Positions 9,905 to 19,126 are shown, counted from the stretch's first letter. The stretch: DNA of 64,000 nt from Corynebacterium ciconiae DSM 44920 (GCF_030440575.1 NZ_CP047189.1:310001-374000); one strand, 5' to 3'. Translations and numbers: made by a program. Notes: a model not told the origin generated them from the letters alone.

Positions 9905-10362
9905 TTTCTCATGCCCTCTTGCTGGTGGCGGTTATAGTAGTGGTTTCGCTGTTTCACGGTGCCCCACGCGTGTGAAGAGAGCCGTCGGTGTGTTTCTTCC
10001 GCGTGGGTGCTCGCTGCTCCAGGCGAGACGCTCACTCGGCGGTGGATCTCCTGTGGTCGGTGGCTCTTCGCTAAGAGGGGCGCACAGTGCGAAACGTAGG
10101 GCGATGTAGAGAGCGCGCCTAGACGACGGGGACCAGCCCTAGTGGATTGAGTGCTTTCGTTACGCTGTGCCAGTCATTGAAGCGTTCCGCGGCGAGATAC
10201 ACTGCACACTGTTTGGCTCTCAGCTGTACCACGGAGTCTAGGCGCCTCCTTGTACATGCCCTGCGATTGGGGTGTCTGCGACCTTAGGTGGTTCAACGGA
10301 GTGATCGTCCGAGTTTTCTGTTGAAACGATGCCCTAGAGCTCCCCTTTTTTTATACGAAAGA
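9905..10362. other. Gene-free spacer between tuf and the Asp23 operon
   Basis: No supported ORF is present. The one clear structure is an inverted repeat: CCCACGCG (9963-9970) with CGCGTGGG (10000-10007), extended inside by GAAGA/TCTTC (9974-9978, 9995-9999). Hairpin-forming, GC-rich sequence of this kind could belong to an unrecognised small RNA. I could not match it to tmRNA, RNase P RNA, 6S or SRP RNA by eye. Confidence 0.4.
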
Positions 10363-10392
10363 GCGCCCCTCCAAAGATCAGTGAAGGGGCGC
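10363..10392 (-). terminator. Terminator of the Asp23/AmaP operon
   Basis: GCGCCCCT (10363-10370) pairs with AGGGGCGC (10385-10392). On the minus strand the hairpin is followed by a T-containing stretch, about 70 bases beyond the last gene of the operon. Confidence 0.6.
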
Positions 10393-10463
10393 GTAGCACG
10401 GGGTGTAGCTTGAAGAACTGCGCGTGCTGCGATGTGCTGGTTACTGGCAGCCGTGTGAGAGTC

Positions 10464-11084
10464 CTACACGGTGCTATTGGTTGAGATGCGCCGCTGGTTG
10501 GGCAGCATCTCGAGGACGTAGCGGATCGTGATCTTGGTTTCCGGAAGAGCTTCGTCTAGGCTCTGGCGGACAGAGTCGAGTTCCTGTAGGAGTCCGCTCT
10601 GAAGCGCTGCTGGCTTGGCCAAGATCTTAAATTGCATGGTCGGTTCGGAGCGATCGAAATACACCTTGGTGCGCACGCGCTCCACCCCATCGATGGATTC
10701 GATGGAATCGGCGGCAGCGTCGGCAAGGTCGGCGACCTCGACGCTGATGCGTCCGTGCAGATCCTCGGAGCCACCCAAACCAATCCCGGCTGCGCTCACG
10801 GAATCCTGCGAGGCGATACCGCGGGAGAAACGGTGGGTGCGTAGGTTAGCGATCACCAGTGGTAGGCCGATGAGTACCGCCACTGCGATGGTCACAGCCA
10901 GACCAATGATCCAGCCTGTGCCTTCGACGGTGTCGGGCCAATTGGATACATTCACCCTGTCGAAGATGTCTTGTGCCCATTGGGCATCAAAGAGCGATCC
11001 AATAAATGGTGCTGCGAGCGCGCCGAGTAGGAGCGCCACGATGAACACCACGAGACGGTCGATGAAAGATAGGCGGGTTGTCAT
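10464..11084 (-). CDS. AmaP-like membrane-anchored alkaline shock protein
   Basis: This is a 206-residue protein. Two hydrophobic helices (about residues 10-30 and 58-80) flank a short external loop; the soluble C-terminal part (about 105-195) resembles the Asp23-related domain of AmaP, the membrane anchor of Asp23 in Staphylococcus. It is the last of six tandem minus-strand genes, and its ATG lies directly after the stop of the preceding gene. It probably tethers the soluble Asp23 proteins of the operon to the membrane. That role is inferred from family and context. Confidence 0.7.
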   Translation of the reverse strand: MTTRLSFIDRLVVFIVALLLGALAAPFIGSLFDAQWAQDIFDRVNVSNWPDTVEGTGWIIGLAVTIAVAVLIGLPLVIANLRTHRFSRGIASQDSVSAAGIGLGGSEDLHGRISVEVADLADAAADSIESIDGVERVRTKVYFDRSEPTMQFKILAKPAALQSGLLQELDSVRQSLDEALPETKITIRYVLEMLPNQRRISTNSTV

Positions 11085-11606
11085 CTAGCTTTCCTTTCCG
11101 TCGTTGTGGGTGGTGATCTTCAGGTTCATGCTGGAAGCGATGGCATTGACGTGCTTTTCCTCTTCGGCGCGCAGCTTATCCAGTGCGGCCTGGTCGGCGA
11201 AGTCCGTTTGCACCTGCACGGCAGCCTTGCGCTTGCGCACGGTGCTCTCTGCAGCTCGCACCCCGGGCACTCCGAGGGCGGTGGCGGTGAGCAGCCGGGC
11301 GAAGTCCACGCGACGAATACGCAGGGTGGTGTCCCCATAGTTGTATTCGAGGTGCGTGGTGGGGCGGGGCTTGATCACAATGAACAACAGGATCAGGGCG
11401 ATGGCGGCGCAGGCGCCGGCGGCGGCAAACATCCACGTTGCCCACTGGTCCACATCGCGGAGATAGCTAAGAACCGGCTCGATCCAGCTTGTCTGGTTAG
11501 TGTCAGACAGCAGGACCCAGAGTTCTCGGCCGGCGCAGACACCAGCGGCGATGAGGAGCAGACCGATGAAGATTGCTACTCCGCGTGCTGCGGGTTGTGC
11601 TTTCAT
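11085..11606 (-). CDS. DUF6286-like two-helix membrane protein of the Asp23 operon
   Basis: This is a 173-residue protein with hydrophobic helices at about 9-28 and 58-80 and a soluble C-terminal domain: 'TLRIRRVDFARLLTATALGVPGVRAAESTVRKRKAAVQVQTDF'. This architecture parallels AmaP and is typical of the DUF6286 proteins in actinobacterial Asp23 operons. Its start overlaps the upstream gene by 4 nt, and its stop abuts the AmaP-like gene, so the three are translationally coupled. It is probably a second membrane partner of the complex. Confidence 0.65.
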   Translation of the reverse strand: MKAQPAARGVAIFIGLLLIAAGVCAGRELWVLLSDTNQTSWIEPVLSYLRDVDQWATWMFAAAGACAAIALILLFIVIKPRPTTHLEYNYGDTTLRIRRVDFARLLTATALGVPGVRAAESTVRKRKAAVQVQTDFADQAALDKLRAEEEKHVNAIASSMNLKITTHNDGKES

Positions 11607-12583
11607 CGTGCGGACCTCCTTTTTGTGCTGGGCTGGTAGACCGCGCTGCGGTTAACCACGGGTCGAATAGTGGGCTTTTGCGGGTTACGACGCGGTTCGA
11701 TGAGGCGCGGCCGCTTCGGGGCGCTCGGGCGGTAGGGCTCGATGGGCTTCGGCTTGCGTACCTCCACCACCGGCAGCTTCCGTGCCTGCACAGCAGTTGT
11801 GCGTGTGCGCTTCGGCGCCGATGGGCGGATAGGTTGAATCGGCTGCGGCCGTTGAGCCGAGCGAACCGAGACGCTATTGACGCGCACGGGCGTGGTTTCG
11901 CGACGCGGCGTCACACGCGGCGAGTGCGGAGCGGCGCGCTTGGGCGCACGCACCGGCACAGCTGTTACTCCCTTGGGCGCGGTCACCTTCAGGGCCTCAC
12001 GGCGCTGCGGCTTTGTCACCTGGCGAGGCGTAGCACTTGGCGTGACATCGATCGGCAGAAGTGGTGCCCGTTCGGCAACCTTAATGTCTGTCAGCGCTGT
12101 GCTGCGCTTATCGACGCTCACCTCACGGCCCTTCACCCCGGGGTAGAAGTCTGAGGTCGTGATGGCATCAAGCTCGGCGGGGCGACGATTGACGATCTCC
12201 ACCGGGGTGGGGACCGGATCGTACTGACGCAGCTGCTCCAATGTCAGAGGCTGCTCGCCACGCACCACGGTGCCAACGACCACGGAGACTGATTCACAGT
12301 CGTAGTCGAGATAGGTCTTCACCGCGCCGGCGATCGCGCGGCGAGCCATCTCTGCCACGGAGGTCACCGGGGCAGGGAAGGAGCAGGCGATGAAGGCCTC
12401 CACAGAGACTGTGCGGTACTCGGTGTCCACGATGGCGTCGATGCGCGGGAAGCTGCGGCGGCCCAAGCGTTCGAGCTTGACCGTTCCGGGAACAGTGTCC
12501 AGCGCCTCGGAGATGATCGTGCGGGTGACGCGTTCGTCGATGCGGGTGCGGCCGCGGCCATCAGTAGTACTGGGGGCCGTCAC
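11603..12583 (-). CDS. Asp23/Gls24-like protein with a long basic Pro/Arg/Lys tail
   Basis: This is a 326-residue protein. Residues about 1-125 look like an Asp23/Gls24 domain ('GRTRIDERVTRTIISEALDTVPGTV ... VTSVAEMARRAIAGAVKTYL'). From about 170 to the end the sequence is a low-complexity, very basic tail rich in Pro, Arg and Lys, with repeated 'RPSAPKR' units, and is likely disordered. Such tails can bind nucleic acid or acidic envelope polymers. It overlaps the next gene by 4 nt. A copy of the 12-mer repeat lies within the gene at 12106-12117. Confidence 0.65.
   Translation of the reverse strand: MTAPSTTDGRGRTRIDERVTRTIISEALDTVPGTVKLERLGRRSFPRIDAIVDTEYRTVSVEAFIACSFPAPVTSVAEMARRAIAGAVKTYLDYDCESVSVVVGTVVRGEQPLTLEQLRQYDPVPTPVEIVNRRPAELDAITTSDFYPGVKGREVSVDKRSTALTDIKVAERAPLLPIDVTPSATPRQVTKPQRREALKVTAPKGVTAVPVRAPKRAAPHSPRVTPRRETTPVRVNSVSVRSAQRPQPIQPIRPSAPKRTRTTAVQARKLPVVEVRKPKPIEPYRPSAPKRPRLIEPRRNPQKPTIRPVVNRSAVYQPSTKRRSAR
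12106..12117 (+). repeat. Dispersed 12-mer copy 1 (GCTTATCGACGC)
   Basis: Exact copy of the dispersed motif, inside the tail-encoding part of the Asp23-like gene. Extended context CGCTTATCGACGCTC. Confidence 0.85.
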
Positions 12584-12586
12584 GTG

Positions 12587-12775
12587 CTATCCCCTTCCGC
12601 GATTGTTCACGGAGTCGAATGCGCGTCGCAGATCGATCTCGCCACTGAAGTGTGATCCGAGGACGCCGCCGAGGGCGCCCAGCGCGAGCGCAAGGAAGAA
12701 ACCGCCCCAGCCACCGAGAATGCCGGCGAAGGCAAGCGCGAGGCCAATGACGATTCCGAGTTCAAATTTACTCAT
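12587..12775 (-). CDS. Small DUF2273-like membrane protein
   Basis: This is a 62-residue protein with two glycine-rich hydrophobic helices (about 5-22 and 24-42) and a basic C-terminus. The pattern 'GIVIGLALAFAGILGGWGGFFLALALGALGG' matches the DUF2273 small membrane proteins that accompany Asp23 genes in Gram-positive bacteria. It lies 3 nt upstream of the basic-tailed Asp23-like gene. Likely a membrane component of the same assembly. Confidence 0.7.
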   Translation of the reverse strand: MSKFELGIVIGLALAFAGILGGWGGFFLALALGALGGVLGSHFSGEIDLRRAFDSVNNRGRG

Positions 12776-12843
12776 GGAATGTGTCCTTGAAGTTGAGATT
12801 TAAAGGGGTTCAGGCCCTTGAGTGATGTATAAGGGAGAACCCG

Positions 12844-13155
12844 CTACGCGGCGACGTCGGCGATGGTGACATCGATGGCGCCAGAGACATAGGTGGATGC
12901 GATCTCGCGGCAACGCTGTGCCACGCCCTCCAGATCGGAGAGAGCATCCTTGGTGACCACGATGTGGATTTCTAGTCGCTGGTCGTCGTTATCGTTCGTG
13001 CGCTGAGTCAGGCCCGGGTAACGGGCGCCGGGAAACAGCAACGCAATCTGCCCGTATCGCCCGGAGTGGAGGGAATCAACCCCGTCCACTCCGAGGAGAA
13101 CATCGCTCAGTTCTGCCGCGTGAGTCTGGTCAAGACGGTGCGGTGTATGAGACAT
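12844..13155 (-). CDS. Small Asp23-related protein
   Basis: This is a 103-residue soluble protein. 'GVDGVDSLHSGRYGQIALLFPGARYPGL ... RLEIHIVVTKDALSDLEGVAQRCREIASTYV' gives the beta-alpha pattern of Asp23-family proteins in shortened form. It lies between the main Asp23 gene and the DUF2273-like gene, on the same strand. Its family assignment rests mainly on context and the secondary-structure pattern. Confidence 0.5.
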   Translation of the reverse strand: MSHTPHRLDQTHAAELSDVLLGVDGVDSLHSGRYGQIALLFPGARYPGLTQRTNDNDDQRLEIHIVVTKDALSDLEGVAQRCREIASTYVSGAIDVTIADVAA

Positions 13156-13198
13156 AGTGAAGGTATGAACGCTGAAAACAGTCGGTTCTTAGACGCGT

Positions 13199-13654
13199 TT
13201 AGTTAACGCGAGGAGCGGCCTGCTCCTCCTCGTCCTCGTCGTCCTCCTTGGGCAGGTGCACATCGTGAACCACAACGTTGACCTCGGTGACCTTCAGTCC
13301 GGTCATGGACTCGACGGCGTCGATAACGTTCTGGCGGATAGCCTCAGCCAGCTCGTGGATGGCTACGCCGTACTCGGCGATGATGGCGACGTCGGCAGCA
13401 GCCTCGGTCTCGCCAACCTCAACGTCCACGCCCTGGCGAACGTCGGTGCCAGCATTGAAGGAGTCACGCAGAGCGCCGACCATACGGGCAGCGCCGCCGC
13501 CCAGATCGTGCACACCGGAGACCTCGCGGGCAGCAATGCCGGCGATCTTGGCAACGACCACGTCGTCGATGCTGGTGCGGCCGCGCTGGGTGTCCAAAGC
13601 GGAGTCGTTCTGAACGTCGATGTCGGTGCTGGTCTTCTTCTCGTTCTCAGCCAT
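13199..13654 (-). CDS. Asp23/Gls24 family envelope stress response protein
   Basis: This is a 151-residue protein with the classical Asp23 core: 'TSIDDVVVAKIAGIAAREVSGVHDLGGG', 'VDVEVGETEAAADVAIIAEYGVAIHELAEAIRQNVIDAVESMTGLKVTEVNVVVHDVHL'. An acidic tail (KEDDEDEEEQ) follows. Asp23 proteins form abundant membrane-associated assemblies in Gram-positive bacteria and respond to envelope or alkaline stress. It is first in the six-gene operon; the promoter should lie in the AT-rich 13655-13950 stretch. The acidic tail here and the basic tail at 11603-12583 suggest an electrostatic pairing; this is inference. Confidence 0.85.
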   Translation of the reverse strand: MAENEKKTSTDIDVQNDSALDTQRGRTSIDDVVVAKIAGIAAREVSGVHDLGGGAARMVGALRDSFNAGTDVRQGVDVEVGETEAAADVAIIAEYGVAIHELAEAIRQNVIDAVESMTGLKVTEVNVVVHDVHLPKEDDEDEEEQAAPRVN

Positions 13655-13986
13655 GAGAGATTCTCCTTGTAAAAATATCGAAAGATTCTGTGCCAGACGC
13701 TGAACTCACCGAAGAAATCCATTCTTCATTGGTGGGCTGCTCCTCTGTTCTCACAGGGGCGGCGGCGACCGGCGATGCTGCGGACTCGTAAAATAAGGCC
13801 GCTCTCGCCATCATAGACCTAACCTGCTGGTTTGGCATCCTACGACAGGTATCAGTTCCGTAACGATAAAATAAATATATCCACCGAAATGATATTTAGC
13901 CCACATATTAGGAATTGGCTGATCCTTAGCGCTCTATTTCTCATCTAGCCCCATGTGGGCGTTAAATGTGTCCGAAAAACAGATAA
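13655..13986. other. AT-rich upstream region of the Asp23 operon
   Basis: The stretch around 13855-13925 is clearly richer in A+T than its surroundings and lies directly upstream of the operon on the minus strand, so the promoter is probably here. Several TA-rich -10-like hexamers occur, but no single one stands out. A 63-codon minus-strand ORF (13647-13838) overlaps the Asp23 start and has no recognisable features; I do not count it as a gene. Confidence 0.4.
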
Positions 13987-14015
13987 CCCTCCACTACCGT
14001 GTGGGTAGTAGAGGG
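13987..14015 (-). terminator. Terminator of the secreted protease gene
   Basis: The arms CCCTC and ACTACC (13987-13998) pair with GGTAGT and GAGGG (14004-14015). Reading leftwards, the hairpin is followed by a T-rich run (TTATCTGTTTTT). It lies 30 bases beyond the protease stop. Confidence 0.75.
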
Positions 14016-14044
14016 TGTGTGGTGCTCTTGGGTGGGAGTGACCC

Positions 14045-14836
14045 CTACCCGAAGAGTGGGAAGCTGCTGGGGTCGGAGAAAGAGTTCACCAGCAGGACCG
14101 TGCCGCCGGACAGGGCGCCGATCACGTGGCGCTTGCCGTCCGGGCCGGCCACGTGGAGCGGGCCACCGGAGTCGCCCTGGATGGTGGGAACCACGGCCAC
14201 AACGGTGGAGGAGTCGGGATCGGAGTACACGATCACACCGCACGTGCGGCCCAAGGAACCGCCCTCCTGGCACGCAGTGCGTCCAACAAGGTCCGGGGTG
14301 ATGGCCTGAGGCTCGCCCAGCGCCCACGGGGAGTTCCACGCATCGTAGAAGGGATTGCCCTTCACCAGCTCGCTCAAGATCGGGCGGTGGTGGGAGTAGG
14401 AGTGAATGGTGGTGGAGTCATAGTCCACACCTGGGGCGAGAGGGAAGACTGCCACGTCCTGTACCTGCGGGGGCAGCAGCTGGTTGTTCTCGCCGTAGAA
14501 GGTCTTCAGCTCAGCAAGTTCAGCATCGGTGGCCAGCATCTGGTCATCACCGGCGGACTTCACGGACACCACATCGGCTTCCTCGAAGCAGTGCCCGGCA
14601 GTGACGCCCCACGGCCGGCCGTTGTTATCCTCGCGGATGTCAGTGAGGGTGCAGCCGAAGGTCTTGTCGTCCGAGGTCTTCAGCAAGATGGAATCGCCAG
14701 CGTGTGTAGTGGCACCGGCGACTGGGGTGAATACAGCGGCAGCGGCCATGACGCCGGCGGCGACAGTGGCGAAAAAGCGGGAGGTCTTCACGGTTTTCTC
14801 TTCTCTGAGTAACTGAGGGGTGTACACCCAGGTCAT
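14045..14836 (-). CDS. Secreted trypsin-like serine protease (S1 family)
   Basis: This is a 263-residue protein from the ATG at 14836, chosen because GGAGGGAGA precedes it. An alternative GTG at 14791 would give 248 residues. A signal peptide is visible (basic region to Arg20, hydrophobic 21-36, cleavage near AGA at 40-42). The catalytic triad is His82 (in AGHC), Asp127 (in QDVAVF) and Ser223 (in GDSGGP). Cys62/Cys83 and Cys189/Cys199 suit disulfides. It should be exported by Sec and act outside the cell; the substrate is unknown. A further upstream in-frame extension lacks a ribosome binding site. It sits alone between the Asp23 and S10 operons. Confidence 0.85.
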   Translation of the reverse strand: MTWVYTPQLLREEKTVKTSRFFATVAAGVMAAAAVFTPVAGATTHAGDSILLKTSDDKTFGCTLTDIREDNNGRPWGVTAGHCFEEADVVSVKSAGDDQMLATDAELAELKTFYGENNQLLPPQVQDVAVFPLAPGVDYDSTTIHSYSHHRPILSELVKGNPFYDAWNSPWALGEPQAITPDLVGRTACQEGGSLGRTCGVIVYSDPDSSTVVAVVPTIQGDSGGPLHVAGPDGKRHVIGALSGGTVLLVNSFSDPSSFPLFG

Positions 14837-15644
14837 GGTCTCTCCCTCCGGTTCTTCGTGGGAGGCCCTGAGGTAGCGGCGCCCCAGATGTGGCGACCAC
14901 GCCCCAGTTAAGAAAGGGGAGTGTGGTGGTGTCGCCGCCATCCAAGAACAATTGTTGACGGAGTGGAGTCTCTCGCGCCGATGCAGTGATCGACACGTTG
15001 GCTGAAACGATACAGGATCACGAAACGTTACATCGGCCTAACGCTCGCCGTCGTCCCGAGTGGTGGCGGGGTAGGGGTAGCGTCAACACACAAGCGCGAC
15101 GAAGAAGAAAAATCGGCAACTACTTGCGCTTATCTTCCACGCTGTGTTTTAATACTTGAGTTGCCTTAACACGGCGGCGTCACAAAACTGCCTTCTAGCA
15201 GGGTGGATAAGTGGGCGCTGGCGCTGGTGGGGCAAGCATGAACCACCTTCTGTCGCGAGGCTTTTCATAGTCACGCGATAGTGAGATGGAGTCCGCGCAC
15301 AAGGTTGCGCGGAGACCGGATCGCGAAGAAGGGGCATGGTAAGTAAACAGCGGCAGTATGGAAACCGGATGATATATCCCTTCCAACTTGGATAACTACG
15401 GTCATTGTCTCGCTCTCATCCCAGTGTGAACCAGGGGGTGCGGAACTAGCACGTAGGGATACAAAGCACTGGGCGTGATGTTTGCATCATGCACCCAACT
15501 TTCTTTCCTACTTTGTGAGAAACCGACAAGTAACACTGGCGTTGCGACCAGCCCCAACTGACCGGCCGGACAACGTTATAGAGAACATGAAAGCGATTCC
15601 CACCACTCGAATTCGATGTGGGACAAGCGAGGAAGAGGATTAGC
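14837..15644. other. Gene-free region between protease and rpsJ
   Basis: No supported ORF lies in these 808 bases. The region must hold the protease promoter (leftward) and the S10-operon promoter and leader (rightward). A 10-bp palindrome, AACAATTGTT (14947-14956), and a candidate promoter pair TTGCGC/TTTAAT (15124-15129, 15148-15153, 18-bp spacer) are visible. A long S10 leader would allow ribosomal-protein autoregulation, but I could not identify a known leader fold. Confidence 0.4.
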
Positions 15645-15950
15645 GTGGCGGGACAAAAAATCCGCATTCGACTCAAGGCCTATGACCATGAGGCGATCGA
15701 TGCGTCTGCACGCAAGATCGTGGAGACGGTCACCCGCACAGGCGCCCGTGTTGTCGGCCCTGTGCCACTGCCCACTGAAAAGAACGTGTACGCCGTTATT
15801 CGTTCTCCCCACAAGTACAAGGACTCTCGCGAGCACTTCGAGATGCGCACGCACAAGCGCCTGATCGATATCCTCGACCCGACGCCGAAGACGGTTGATG
15901 CCCTCATGCGCATCGATCTGCCGGCCAGCGTCGACGTGAACATTCAGTGA
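15645..15950 (+). CDS. rpsJ: 30S ribosomal protein S10
   Basis: This is a complete 101-residue S10 (NusE). The start is GTG at 15645, preceded by GAGGAAGAGG, which gives the standard N-terminus [20 protein letters not shown] longer in-frame reading from 15618 has no support. Conserved segments are '[19 protein letters not shown]' and '[15 protein letters not shown]'. S10 acts in the 30S head and, with NusB, in antitermination. It is first in the S10 operon. Confidence 0.97.
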   Translation: MAGQKIRIRLKAYDHEAIDASARKIVETVTRTGARVVGPVPLPTEKNVYAVIRSPHKYKDSREHFEMRTHKRLIDILDPTPKTVDALMRIDLPASVDVNIQ

Positions 15951-15982
15951 TCGACGAAACTTTTTGGCACGGAGAATAGATA

Positions 15983-16639
15983 ATGAGTGAACAAGAGATC
16001 AAGGGCATTCTGGGTACTAAGCTCGGCATGACCCAGGTCTTCGACGAGGATAACCGCGTTGTGCCGGTGACCGTCGTTGAGGCTGGGCCCTGCGTGGTTA
16101 CCCAGATCCGAACCGTTGAAACCGATGGCTACAACGCCATCCAGATCGCCTATGGCGACATCGACCCTCGCAAGGTGAACAAGCCTGGCGCTGGTCACTT
16201 CAAGAAAGCTGGCGTTACCCCTCGCCGCCACCTCACCGAGATTCGTCTCGACGATGTGAGCGGATATGAGGTTGGCCAGGACGTGACCGTGGAGATCTTC
16301 GAAGGCATTGACTTCGTGGATGTCACCGGCACCTCCAAGGGCCACGGCTTCGCCGGCGGTATGAAGCGTCACGGCTTTGCTGGCCAGGGCGCAGCCCACG
16401 GTAACCAGGCCGCCCACCGCCGCGTCGGTGGCATCGGTGCCTGCGCTACCCCGGGTCGCGTTTTCAAGGGCAAGCGCATGGCTGGGCGCATGGGTAACAA
16501 CCGCGTCACCACCCAGAACCTGAAGGTTCAGAAGATCGACGCCGATTCCAACCTGTTGCTCATCAAGGGTGCTATCCCTGGTGTACGCGGTGGAATCGTA
16601 ACCGTTAAGACCGCAGTGAAGGGCGGTGCACACGCATGA
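15983..16639 (+). CDS. rplC: 50S ribosomal protein L3
   Basis: This is a complete 218-residue L3. '[15 protein letters not shown]' at the N-terminus and the central loop '[19 protein letters not shown]' are diagnostic; the loop reaches the peptidyl-transferase centre. It follows rpsJ by 32 nt and overlaps rplD by 4 nt. Confidence 0.98.
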   Translation: MSEQEIKGILGTKLGMTQVFDEDNRVVPVTVVEAGPCVVTQIRTVETDGYNAIQIAYGDIDPRKVNKPGAGHFKKAGVTPRRHLTEIRLDDVSGYEVGQDVTVEIFEGIDFVDVTGTSKGHGFAGGMKRHGFAGQGAAHGNQAAHRRVGGIGACATPGRVFKGKRMAGRMGNNRVTTQNLKVQKIDADSNLLLIKGAIPGVRGGIVTVKTAVKGGAHA

Positions 16640-17289
16640 CCAATCTAAAGCTTGACGTCCACACCGCTGATGGTGGCACCGACGGCCAGGTTGAGCTGCC
16701 TGCATCCATCTTCGACCAGGAGGCCAGCATTGCGCTGATGCACCAGGTCGTGAACGCACAGCTCGCCGCTAAGCGTCAGGGCACTCACTCCACCAAGACC
16801 CGCGGCGAGGTCCGCGGCGGTGGTAAGAAGCCGTGGCGTCAGAAGGGCACCGGCCGTGCTCGCCAGGGTTCGATCCGTGCTCCGCACTGGACCGGTGGCG
16901 GCATTGTCCACGGCCCCAAGCCGCGTAACTACGCTCAGCGCACCCCGAAGAAGATGATCGCCGCTGCTCTGCGTGGCGCTCTCTCGGACCGCGCTCGCCA
17001 CGACCGCATTCACGTGGTCTCCGAGCTCGTGCCGGGCCAGGTGCCTTCCACCAAGAAGGCCAAGGGCTTCCTCGAGCGTCTCACCGACCGTCGCCAGATC
17101 CTAGTTGTCGTGACCCGCGAGGACATCACCGCGCGCAAGTCCGTCAACAACCTGCCGAACGTTCGCACTCTCGTCGCCGATCAGCTCAACACCTACGATG
17201 TGTTGTACTCCGACGACGTCGTGTTCTCGGTTGAGGCACTGAACGCCTTCGTGACCCGCGCACAGCGCGTCGAGAAGGAGGAGAAGTAA
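16636..17289 (+). CDS. rplD: 50S ribosomal protein L4
   Basis: This is a complete 217-residue L4. The exit-tunnel loop '[31 protein letters not shown]' region is intact and matches the macrolide-sensitive form by eye. It is coupled to rplC by an ATGA overlap and to rplW by a TAATG overlap. In other bacteria L4 autoregulates the S10 operon; no such site was identified here. Confidence 0.97.
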   Translation: MTNLKLDVHTADGGTDGQVELPASIFDQEASIALMHQVVNAQLAAKRQGTHSTKTRGEVRGGGKKPWRQKGTGRARQGSIRAPHWTGGGIVHGPKPRNYAQRTPKKMIAAALRGALSDRARHDRIHVVSELVPGQVPSTKKAKGFLERLTDRRQILVVVTREDITARKSVNNLPNVRTLVADQLNTYDVLYSDDVVFSVEALNAFVTRAQRVEKEEK

Positions 17290-17597
17290 TGGCTAAGATC
17301 GCCAATCCCCGCGACATCATCATCGCTCCGGTTGTCTCCGAGAAGTCGTATGAGTTGATGGAGCAGAACACCTACACCTTCCTCGTTGACCCCCGCGCCA
17401 ACAAGCGCGCTATCGGTCACGCCATCGAGGAGATCTTCGGTGTGAAGGTGGCTCGCGTCAACACCGCCAACCGTCAGGGTAAGCGTAAGCGCACCCGCAC
17501 CGGCGGCTACGGCCAGCGCAAGGCAACCAAGCGCGCCTACGTGACTCTGCGCGAAGGCAGCGACGCAATCGACATCTTCGGCGGTTCGGCCGCGTAA
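17289..17597 (+). CDS. rplW: 50S ribosomal protein L23
   Basis: This is a complete 102-residue L23, which forms part of the exit-tunnel rim and docks trigger factor and SRP. Conserved '[23 protein letters not shown]' and '[22 protein letters not shown]' are present. It is coupled to rplD by TAATG. Confidence 0.97.
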   Translation: MAKIANPRDIIIAPVVSEKSYELMEQNTYTFLVDPRANKRAIGHAIEEIFGVKVARVNTANRQGKRKRTRTGGYGQRKATKRAYVTLREGSDAIDIFGGSAA

Positions 17598-17630
17598 ACC
17601 GCGAGTCGAGACATTAAGGACTGAGAAAGT

Positions 17631-18467
17631 ATGGCTATTCGTAAGTACAAGCCGACTACGCCGGGTCGCCGTCAGAGCTCTGTCTCCCAGTTCGAGGAAA
17701 TTACTCGTTCCACCCCGGAGAAGTCTCTGCTGCGCCCGCTGAGCAAGACCGGTGGCCGTAACGTACACGGTCACATCACCGTTCGCCACAAGGGCGGCGG
17801 ACACAAGCGTCGTTACCGCGTGATTGACTTCCGTCGTAACGACAAGGACGGTATTCCGGCCAAGGTCGCTCACATCGAGTACGACCCGAACCGTACCGCC
17901 AACATCGCTCTGCTTCACTACGCCGATGGCGAGAAGCGCTACATCGTGGCGCCGAAGAATCTGAAGCAGCACGCGATTGTTGAATCCGGCCCCAACGCTG
18001 ATATCAAGCCCGGCAACAACCTGCCGCTGCGCAACATCCCGACCGGTACCACCATTCACTGCGTGGAGCTGAAGCCGGGCGCTGGTGCCAAGCTGGCTCG
18101 TTCCGCTGGTGCCTCGATCCAGCTGCTCGGTAAGGAAGGAAAGTACGCCGTGCTGCGTATGCCCTCCTCCGAGATTCGTCGCGTGGATGTGCGCTGCCGC
18201 GCCACCATCGGCGAGGTCGGAAACCAGGATCAGATCAACATCCGCTGGGGTAAGGCCGGCCGCATGCGCTGGAAGGGCGTGCGTCCTACCGTCCGCGGTG
18301 TCGTGATGAACCCGGTTGACCACCCGCACGGTGGTGGTGAAGGCCGCACCTCTGGTGGTCGCCACCCCGTGTCGCCTTGGGGTAAGAAGGAAGTTCGTAC
18401 CCGCAAGCCGAACCGTTACAGCAACGACATGATCGTTCGCCGTCGTCGTTCCAACAAGAAGCGTTAA
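17631..18467 (+). CDS. rplB: 50S ribosomal protein L2
   Basis: This is a complete 278-residue L2, needed for subunit joining and peptidyl-transferase structure. It shows '[20 protein letters not shown]' and the conserved '[15 protein letters not shown]' loop with the functionally critical His. The gene follows rplW by 33 nt. Confidence 0.98.
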   Translation: MAIRKYKPTTPGRRQSSVSQFEEITRSTPEKSLLRPLSKTGGRNVHGHITVRHKGGGHKRRYRVIDFRRNDKDGIPAKVAHIEYDPNRTANIALLHYADGEKRYIVAPKNLKQHAIVESGPNADIKPGNNLPLRNIPTGTTIHCVELKPGAGAKLARSAGASIQLLGKEGKYAVLRMPSSEIRRVDVRCRATIGEVGNQDQINIRWGKAGRMRWKGVRPTVRGVVMNPVDHPHGGGEGRTSGGRHPVSPWGKKEVRTRKPNRYSNDMIVRRRRSNKKR

Positions 18468-18482
18468 GAGGAGGGAATTTAG

Positions 18483-18761
18483 ATGCCACGTAGCCTGAAG
18501 AAGGGCCCGTTCGTCGATGAGCACCTCCTCAACAAGGTGGATGTTCAGAACGAAAACGGTACCAAGAAGGTAATCAAGACCTGGTCTCGTCGTTCCACCA
18601 TTCTTCCTGATTTCATCGGTCACACCTTCGCCGTCCATGACGGTCGTAAGCACGTGCCGGTGTTCGTGGATGATTCCATGGTGGGCCACAAGCTGGGCGA
18701 GTTCGCACCGACCAAGACCTTCAAGGGTCACGTCAAGGATGACAAGAAGGGACGTAGGTAA
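18483..18761 (+). CDS. rpsS: 30S ribosomal protein S19
   Basis: This is a complete 92-residue S19 of the 30S head. '[16 protein letters not shown]' and '[13 protein letters not shown]' are family signatures. AGGAGGG precedes the ATG at good spacing. Confidence 0.97.
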   Translation: MPRSLKKGPFVDEHLLNKVDVQNENGTKKVIKTWSRRSTILPDFIGHTFAVHDGRKHVPVFVDDSMVGHKLGEFAPTKTFKGHVKDDKKGRR

Positions 18762-18764
18762 GCG

Positions 18765-19124
18765 ATGAGTGACCAAATCACTACCGCCCGCGCTACCGCG
18801 CGCTTCGTCCGGGTCTCCCCGATGAAGGCACGCCGTGTCGTGGACCTGGTCCGCGGCAAGTCCGTGTCCGAAGCACTCGCGATCCTGAAGTACGCCCCGC
18901 AGGGCGCTTCCGAGCCGGTCGCGAAGGTCGTTGCTTCCGCCGCGGCTAACGCAGAAAACAACTTTGGTCTGGACCCGAAGACCCTGGTGATCTCCCAGGC
19001 ATGGGCAGACGAAGGCCCGACCATGCGCCGGATCCGTCCGCGCGCCCAGGGTCGTGCTTTCCAAGTTCGCAAGCGCACCAGCCACATCACCGTGGTTGTC
19101 GAGAGCCAGAAGGAAGGTGCCTAA
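18765..19124 (+). CDS. rplV: 50S ribosomal protein L22
   Basis: This is a complete 119-residue L22. '[22 protein letters not shown]' and the tunnel-loop region '[26 protein letters not shown]' are intact. It lies 3 nt after rpsS and 2 nt before rpsC. Confidence 0.97.
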   Translation: MSDQITTARATARFVRVSPMKARRVVDLVRGKSVSEALAILKYAPQGASEPVAKVVASAAANAENNFGLDPKTLVISQAWADEGPTMRRIRPRAQGRAFQVRKRTSHITVVVESQKEGA

Positions 19125-19126
19125 GC

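Noticed and set aside
13647..13838. 63-codon ORF upstream of the Asp23 gene
   Set aside because: Overlaps the Asp23 start out of frame and has no recognisable features.
17193..19085. 630-codon antisense frame across rplW, rplB, rpsS and rplV
   Set aside because: Antisense shadow of certain ribosomal genes caused by GC-rich third positions.
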